A stretch of DNA of 11,856 bases from Bacillota bacterium (GTDB taxonomy: Bacteria > Bacillota > Clostridia > Lachnospirales > Lachnospiraceae), in the NCBI GenBank assembly GCA_023435505.1, contig JAEYRR010000152.1, forward strand, positions 1 to 11,856. Direction: 5' to 3'. The position numbers were made by a program, and so were the translations under genes. The notes beneath the pieces were generated by a model. That model was not told the DNA's origin. It did not search any database and saw only the letters and a program-made list of their open reading frames with translations. Numbering within the stretch: position 1 is the stretch's first letter; the number at the start of each line of letters is the position of its first letter. Of this stretch, positions 8,108 through 11,856 are shown piece by piece.

Positions 8108-8863
8108 ATGAACTACGATGCATTATTAATAACCACAACAGAAATCGGATTCCAGCTTTTGAAAAATGGGGCTGAGACCTACCGGGTCGAAGACTCCGTC
8201 ACCCATGTACTTAAGGCTTATAGTGACAATATTACGGATATCAATGTATTTGCCATACCAACCTGCCTCATAATTTCTATTACTACGAAGGACCACGTTA
8301 CTTATACAAAGACAAAGCGGATTCTCAACCGGCTTGAGAATATTGACCGTATTGTAAAAATCAATTCCTTATGTCGTTATATCACTGACAACAAACCGGA
8401 CATTGCTTACATCGATGAACAGCTTGAAGCCATTGGCAATCTGAAGCGATATCCATTTCTCTTTGAGCTTTTTGCCAGTTGCCTAACAGCAAGTACCTTT
8501 ACCTTATTCTATAAGGGTACTGCTCTGGATGCCTTCTGGTCTGTGCCTATTGCAGCGATTGTAAAATCTAATACAACAATCATGAAGAATTTTAAGATGA
8601 ACTTCTTTACGACAATCATTTTTAACAGTTTCATTATTGCTATGATTGCTGTGCTATCCCATCGGATAGGTTTTCCAATCCATTATGACTCTATTATTAT
8701 CGGCTGTTATATGCTACTGGTACCGGGCGTTGCGATCACTAATTCAGCCAGGGATTATATTGCTGGTGATCTATTATCGGGGACTCTTAGATTGTTCGAA
8801 GCATTTTTGATTGCCACCTTTATTGCCCTTGGTTCCGGTATTGCATTAGCCCTATTACGTTAA
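8108..8863 (+). CDS. Threonine/serine exporter family protein, ThrE large half (DUF1212, YjjP-like)
   Basis: This 251-residue membrane protein corresponds to the N-terminal part of ThrE (the single-chain Corynebacterium amino acid exporter) and to E. coli YjjP. The soluble N-terminal region carries the hallmark GAETYRVEDSV (about 21-31) and a beta-rich section. Several membrane segments follow: FLFELFASCLTASTFTLFY, FFTTIIFNSFIIAMIAVL, a segment running into the signature PGVAITNSARDYIAGDLLSG, and a final helix FEAFLIATFIALGSGIALAL. The start ATG at 8108 has AAAGGA at 8091-8096, 11 nt away, which is longer than usual, so translation may be modest. The second half of the exporter follows after 10 bp, and the two must act together. 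The substrate could be threonine or serine (ThrE) or a dicarboxylate such as succinate (reported for YjjPB); sequence alone does not decide. The pair stands on the strand opposite to all its neighbours. Confidence 0.9.
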   Translation: MNYDALLITTTEIGFQLLKNGAETYRVEDSVTHVLKAYSDNITDINVFAIPTCLIISITTKDHVTYTKTKRILNRLENIDRIVKINSLCRYITDNKPDIAYIDEQLEAIGNLKRYPFLFELFASCLTASTFTLFYKGTALDAFWSVPIAAIVKSNTTIMKNFKMNFFTTIIFNSFIIAMIAVLSHRIGFPIHYDSIIIGCYMLLVPGVAITNSARDYIAGDLLSGTLRLFEAFLIATFIALGSGIALALLR

Positions 8864-8873
8864 GGAGAGTATT

Positions 8874-9323
8874 ATGACTTTATTATATGAATGTGTTTTG
8901 ACTTTTCTGGCCTGTATCGCCATCTCCTTCAACTTTAATGTAAAGAGCTTTTATATCCTATATACTGCGATCGGTGGTGCCATGACCTATCTGGTCTATA
9001 GCTTGTCCGCCGGAATGAACAATGTGGCCATGCAGTGTTTCGTTGCCAGTATGTTTGCCTCAGTCTATTCAGAGACTTTAGCGCGAATCGTGAAGGTGCC
9101 AGCAACCACCTTTCTCATTGTATCAATCATCCCTCTTGTACCGGGAAGTAATTTATATTGGACAATGCAATACTGCATCAATCGGGAAATTATGAAGTTT
9201 GCCTCTTCTGCCCTACACACCCTGGGCATAGCCGGGTCTATTGCAATTGGCATTCTGCTGGTATCCTCTCTATACCGATTTACATTTGGTATATTCTTTA
9301 CCTTAAAGAAGAAAAAGAAATAA
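8874..9323 (+). CDS. Threonine/serine exporter family protein, ThrE small half (DUF3815, YjjB-like)
   Basis: This 149-residue, almost entirely hydrophobic protein corresponds to the C-terminal part of ThrE and to E. coli YjjB. Membrane segments are visible at about residues 4-20, 25-45, 50-67, 78-92 and 115-140. The family hallmark is present as RIVKVPATTFLIVSIIPLVPG, interpreted as a loop plus helix, followed by a YW-M motif. It ends in five lysines, placing a positive tail at the membrane face, probably cytoplasmic. The ATG at 8874 is preceded by TAAGGAG, in which the ribosome site overlaps the stop codon of the upstream half (8861-8863), 6 nt from the start. The two are therefore almost certainly co-transcribed and translationally coupled. 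A hairpin terminator follows directly. Confidence 0.9.
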   Translation: MTLLYECVLTFLACIAISFNFNVKSFYILYTAIGGAMTYLVYSLSAGMNNVAMQCFVASMFASVYSETLARIVKVPATTFLIVSIIPLVPGSNLYWTMQYCINREIMKFASSALHTLGIAGSIAIGILLVSSLYRFTFGIFFTLKKKKK

Positions 9324-9337
9324 TTATGTAGTAACTA

Positions 9338-9376
9338 AACATACCTTCTGTAATTTCAAATTACAGAAGGTATGTT
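9338..9376. terminator. Bidirectional terminator between exporter genes and kinase gene
   Basis: ATACCTTCTGTAA and TTACAGAAGGTAT form the core of a perfect inverted repeat. Arms 9338-9353 and 9361-9376 are complementary, and pairing could continue towards the loop. T-rich sequence flanks it on both strands (TGTTGTTAGTTT on plus, TTTAGTTACTAC on minus). It lies 14 nt after the plus-strand stop and 1 nt before the minus-strand stop (9378-9380), so it can end both convergent transcripts. Confidence 0.85.
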
Positions 9377-9377
9377 G

Positions 9378-10172
9378 TTAGTTTGCTAATAATCTTTTTA
9401 TCTCTGATAACAGCTTTTTCTTTTCACTTTCAGGAATCCACTCCCTAAGCCGTGCCGCCATAATAGGAAGGTACCACTCTTTGACCTGATCCATATTAAA
9501 CCCTGTTATTTGCAGATATTGTGCTATGTAACAACGAAAAATTCGTCTTTTTGATAACCCCAATAAATAATTCACAAACCTTGGAACTCCTGGAATGACT
9601 GCAACCTGTAGCATCACACTGGTTCTTGCTACATCAGCACAAGGATTTCCTACACAGGCTGTCATCCAGTCTATAATCACAGGCTTCTTCTCTCGTAATA
9701 GTATATTCCCAGGATGAAAATCCATATGACAGAGTACATTGCCCTCTGGAAGCTTTGTCAGTATATCTAATATTCTTCTTTTTTCATCCTCGTCTAATTC
9801 TATAACAGCCTCAATATCTCTTTTTAATTTGTCCTTTACTAAAGGTAGAGTTTTCGTAACCTCACGCTGTATATCAACATGATACTTTGCCATTTGTCTG
9901 GAATATCTGCTTATATGAAGAATATCTGATAGTATCATTTTCAGCATATCTTTTCCCTCTATTTTCTCGTAGATAATTCCTTGACGAGCTTCATATTCAA
10001 TTCTATCATAAACCTTCGGTACCAATTCTCCTAGTGTTTCATACACAGCTTTGGAATTCTCATACTCCTGGCTCGCTAAAGAAGCATGAAGACCTTCCCG
10101 GTATAATTTAAGTATCTTACCTTCCCCAACTTCATATATTTCTGCTGTATTTCCCTGTGCGATTAGTTTCAT
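9378..10172 (-). CDS. APH/choline-kinase-fold phosphotransferase of unknown substrate
   Basis: This 264-residue protein belongs to the aminoglycoside phosphotransferase/choline kinase group of the protein kinase-like fold. It has a short N-lobe with a glycine-containing strand (AQGNTAEIYEVGEGK) and the likely ATP-binding Lys22 in KILKLY. The C-lobe has the catalytic loop HMDFHPGN (H149, D151, N156) and the metal-binding Asp168 in VIIDW. It would transfer a phosphate from ATP to a small molecule or protein in the cytoplasm. Members of this broad family include antibiotic kinases, choline, fructosamine and homoserine kinases, and the short N-lobe is unlike typical resistance enzymes, so I do not call it a resistance gene. 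The start ATG at 10172 is supported by GGGGGA about 7 nt upstream. It follows lepA beyond a terminator and converges with the exporter genes. The fold is secure; the substrate is unknown. Confidence 0.82.
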   Translation of the reverse strand: MKLIAQGNTAEIYEVGEGKILKLYREGLHASLASQEYENSKAVYETLGELVPKVYDRIEYEARQGIIYEKIEGKDMLKMILSDILHISRYSRQMAKYHVDIQREVTKTLPLVKDKLKRDIEAVIELDEDEKRRILDILTKLPEGNVLCHMDFHPGNILLREKKPVIIDWMTACVGNPCADVARTSVMLQVAVIPGVPRFVNYLLGLSKRRIFRCYIAQYLQITGFNMDQVKEWYLPIMAARLREWIPESEKKKLLSEIKRLLAN

Positions 10173-10205
10173 CCTTCTTCCCCCTATCTAGTTGTCGGCA
10201 TATCT

Positions 10206-10232
10206 AAAAAGGCCACCGCTTACACGGTAGCC
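10206..10232 (-). terminator. Intrinsic terminator of lepA
   Basis: On the minus strand GGCTACCG (10225-10232) pairs with CGGTGGCC (10211-10218), with one G-T pair, around a six-base loop. Five T follow (10206-10210). It lies 9 nt after the lepA stop, so the downstream kinase gene probably depends on read-through or on its own promoter. Confidence 0.92.
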
Positions 10233-10241
10233 CTATAATCA

Positions 10242-11855
10242 TTAATCATCATCCAGTTTCAGAACACTCATAAAGGCCTTCTGTGGAATCTCCACATTAC
10301 CTACCTGACGCATTCTCTTCTTACCTTCCTTCTGCTTTTCAAGAAGTTTTCTCTTACGAGAGATATCACCGCCGTAACACTTGGCAAGAACGTCTTTACG
10401 CATGGCCTTTACTGTCTCTCTGGCAATAATCTTAGAACCGATGGCTGCCTGGATTGGAATCTCAAATAACTGTCTTGGAATCTCTTCCTTTAACTTCTCA
10501 CACATCCTTCTACCACGCTCATAAGAGGTATCAGCATGGACAATAAAGGACAGGGCATCTACTTCTTCTTTATTGATTAGAATGTCTAATTTCACAAGAT
10601 TGGAACGTTCATATCCCTTTAATTCATAATCAAAGGATGCATAGCCTTTACTTCTTGATTTTAGAGCATCAAAGAAATCATAGATGATCTCATTAAGAGG
10701 AAGTTCATATTTTAATAAGGCTCTTGTAGCCTCCATATATTCCATCCCTAGATAAACACCACGTCTCTCCTGGCAAAGCTTCATAATGGAACCTACAAAT
10801 TCTGTGGTTACCATAATCTCTGCACTTACTACCGGCTCTTCCATATAATCAATCTCAGACGGATCTGGAAGATTGGACGGATTGGTGATCTGTAATTTGG
10901 TACCATCTGTCTTGATAACATTATAAATAACTCCAGGTGCTGTAGTCACAAGATCCAGATTGTATTCTCTCTCTAAACGCTCTTGAATGATCTCAAGATG
11001 TAATAACCCTAAGAATCCACATCTAAAACCAAAACCTAAGGCAATAGAGGTCTCAGGCTCAAACTGAAGAGAAGCATCATTTAACTGAAGCTTTTCCAGT
11101 GCATCACGAAGGTCTCCGTACTTGGCACCATCAGCTGGATACAGACCACAGTAAACCATAGGATTTACCTTCTTATATCCAGGTAAGGCTTCCTTACATG
11201 GATTTTCTGCATCTGTAACGGTATCTCCCACATGGGTGTCCTTCACATTCTTTAAACTGGCTGTAATATAACCAACCATTCCGGCACTAAGCTCCTCACA
11301 AGGAATAAACTGACCGGCACCAAAGATACCAACCTCAACCACCTCAGCTTCTGCTCCTGTGGCCATCATTCGGATTTTGGTACCTTTTTTTACGACTCCA
11401 TCGAATACACGACAGAAAATGATTACCCCTTTATAAGAGTCATATAGTGAATCAAAGATCAATGCCTTTAAAGACTTATTCTTATCTCCTGAAGGCGCTG
11501 GAATCTTCGCAACAATCTGCTCTAAGACGTCTTCAATTCCGATTCCCATCTTCGCGCTAATCAGTGGGGCGTCGTGTGCTTCCAAACCGATAACATCCTC
11601 TATCTCATTGATGACACGCTCTGGTTCTGCACTTGGTAGATCAATCTTATTAATGACCGGCATGATATCCAGATTATGATCAAGAGCAAGATATACATTG
11701 GCCAAGGTCTGGGCTTCGATTCCCTGTGCCGCATCCACTACAAGAATAGCTCCTTCACAGGCTGCTAAGCTCCTGGAAACCTCATAGTTAAAATCCACAT
11801 GGCCAGGTGTATCAATTAAGTTAAAGATATACTCTTCTCCATTATTCGCCTTATA
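10242..11855 (-). CDS. lepA: Elongation factor 4 (LepA), N-terminus outside window
   Basis: LepA/EF4 is a ribosome-bound translational GTPase, proposed to act in back-translocation or in ribosome assembly. The window shows 537 residues. By comparison with the roughly 600-residue family, about 65 N-terminal residues, including the P-loop, lie beyond the right edge. The frame is open to the edge, so the GTG at 11798 is an internal codon. Visible G-motifs are DTPGHVDF (G3), [13 protein letters not shown] (G4) and SAKMG (G5). EF-G-like domains II and III follow, with [20 protein letters not shown] typical of LepA. The LepA-specific C-terminal domain ends with [20 protein letters not shown] and the basic [11 protein letters not shown] block before the final DDD. 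It is usually the gene directly upstream of hemW in Firmicutes; here three other genes lie between them. Confidence 0.98.
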   Translation of the reverse strand, partial: YKANNGEEYIFNLIDTPGHVDFNYEVSRSLAACEGAILVVDAAQGIEAQTLANVYLALDHNLDIMPVINKIDLPSAEPERVINEIEDVIGLEAHDAPLISAKMGIGIEDVLEQIVAKIPAPSGDKNKSLKALIFDSLYDSYKGVIIFCRVFDGVVKKGTKIRMMATGAEAEVVEVGIFGAGQFIPCEELSAGMVGYITASLKNVKDTHVGDTVTDAENPCKEALPGYKKVNPMVYCGLYPADGAKYGDLRDALEKLQLNDASLQFEPETSIALGFGFRCGFLGLLHLEIIQERLEREYNLDLVTTAPGVIYNVIKTDGTKLQITNPSNLPDPSEIDYMEEPVVSAEIMVTTEFVGSIMKLCQERRGVYLGMEYMEATRALLKYELPLNEIIYDFFDALKSRSKGYASFDYELKGYERSNLVKLDILINKEEVDALSFIVHADTSYERGRRMCEKLKEEIPRQLFEIPIQAAIGSKIIARETVKAMRKDVLAKCYGGDISRKRKLLEKQKEGKKRMRQVGNVEIPQKAFMSVLKLDDD

Positions 11856-11856
11856 T

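Noticed and set aside
9378..10172. Aminoglycoside resistance gene
   Set aside because: Only the general kinase fold motifs are present. The short N-lobe and the chromosomal housekeeping context do not support a resistance call.
11796..11798. GTG as the start of lepA
   Set aside because: The codon is the Val of the G3 motif DTPGHVDF. The frame continues upstream to the window edge, so the gene is cut by the window rather than truncated.

Overview
This is an AT-rich, low-GC Gram-positive type window. Strong AGGAGG-like ribosome sites, a perfect CIRCE operator and the partial synteny lepA / hemW / hrcA-grpE-dnaK-dnaJ point to Firmicutes, class Clostridia. A Lachnospiraceae-type genome is my best guess. 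That placement is inference from gene order and protein character; no search was run.

Layout from left to right. The 3' end of a plus-strand gene for a LacI-type sugar-binding regulator (2-568) converges on yaaA (minus, 591-1358). A long bidirectional terminator hairpin lies between them and also encodes the last codons of yaaA. The class I heat-shock operon follows on the minus strand and is read from right to left: hrcA (GTG start, 6427) - grpE (GTG, 5369) - dnaK (4625) - dnaJ (2580). It is driven by a near-consensus sigma-A promoter (-35 at 6562-6567, -10 at 6539-6544) with a perfect 9-9-9 CIRCE at 6499-6525, just downstream of the expected start point. An extra CIRCE half-site lies in the promoter itself. 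hemW (TTG start, minus, 6676-7893) is separated from hrcA by an intrinsic terminator. Two plus-strand genes (8108-8863, 8874-9323) encode a split ThrE-type exporter. They converge on a minus-strand APH/choline-kinase-fold kinase (9378-10172) across another bidirectional terminator. lepA (minus, 10242 to the right edge) ends at a classic hairpin plus U-tract terminator and lacks its N-terminus because of the window edge.

How the genes work together. HrcA represses its own operon through CIRCE, and DnaK, DnaJ and GrpE form the Hsp70 chaperone machine. YaaA, a peroxide-stress protein, sits directly downstream of dnaJ on the same strand and could receive read-through. LepA (EF4) and HemW are the usual upstream neighbours of this operon in Firmicutes; here the ThrE pair and the kinase separate them. 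No stretch longer than 300 bases lacks a gene. I saw no RNA genes, insertion sequences, CRISPR array or defence system. I did not find a convincing new multi-gene system; the interesting material is regulatory and organisational.
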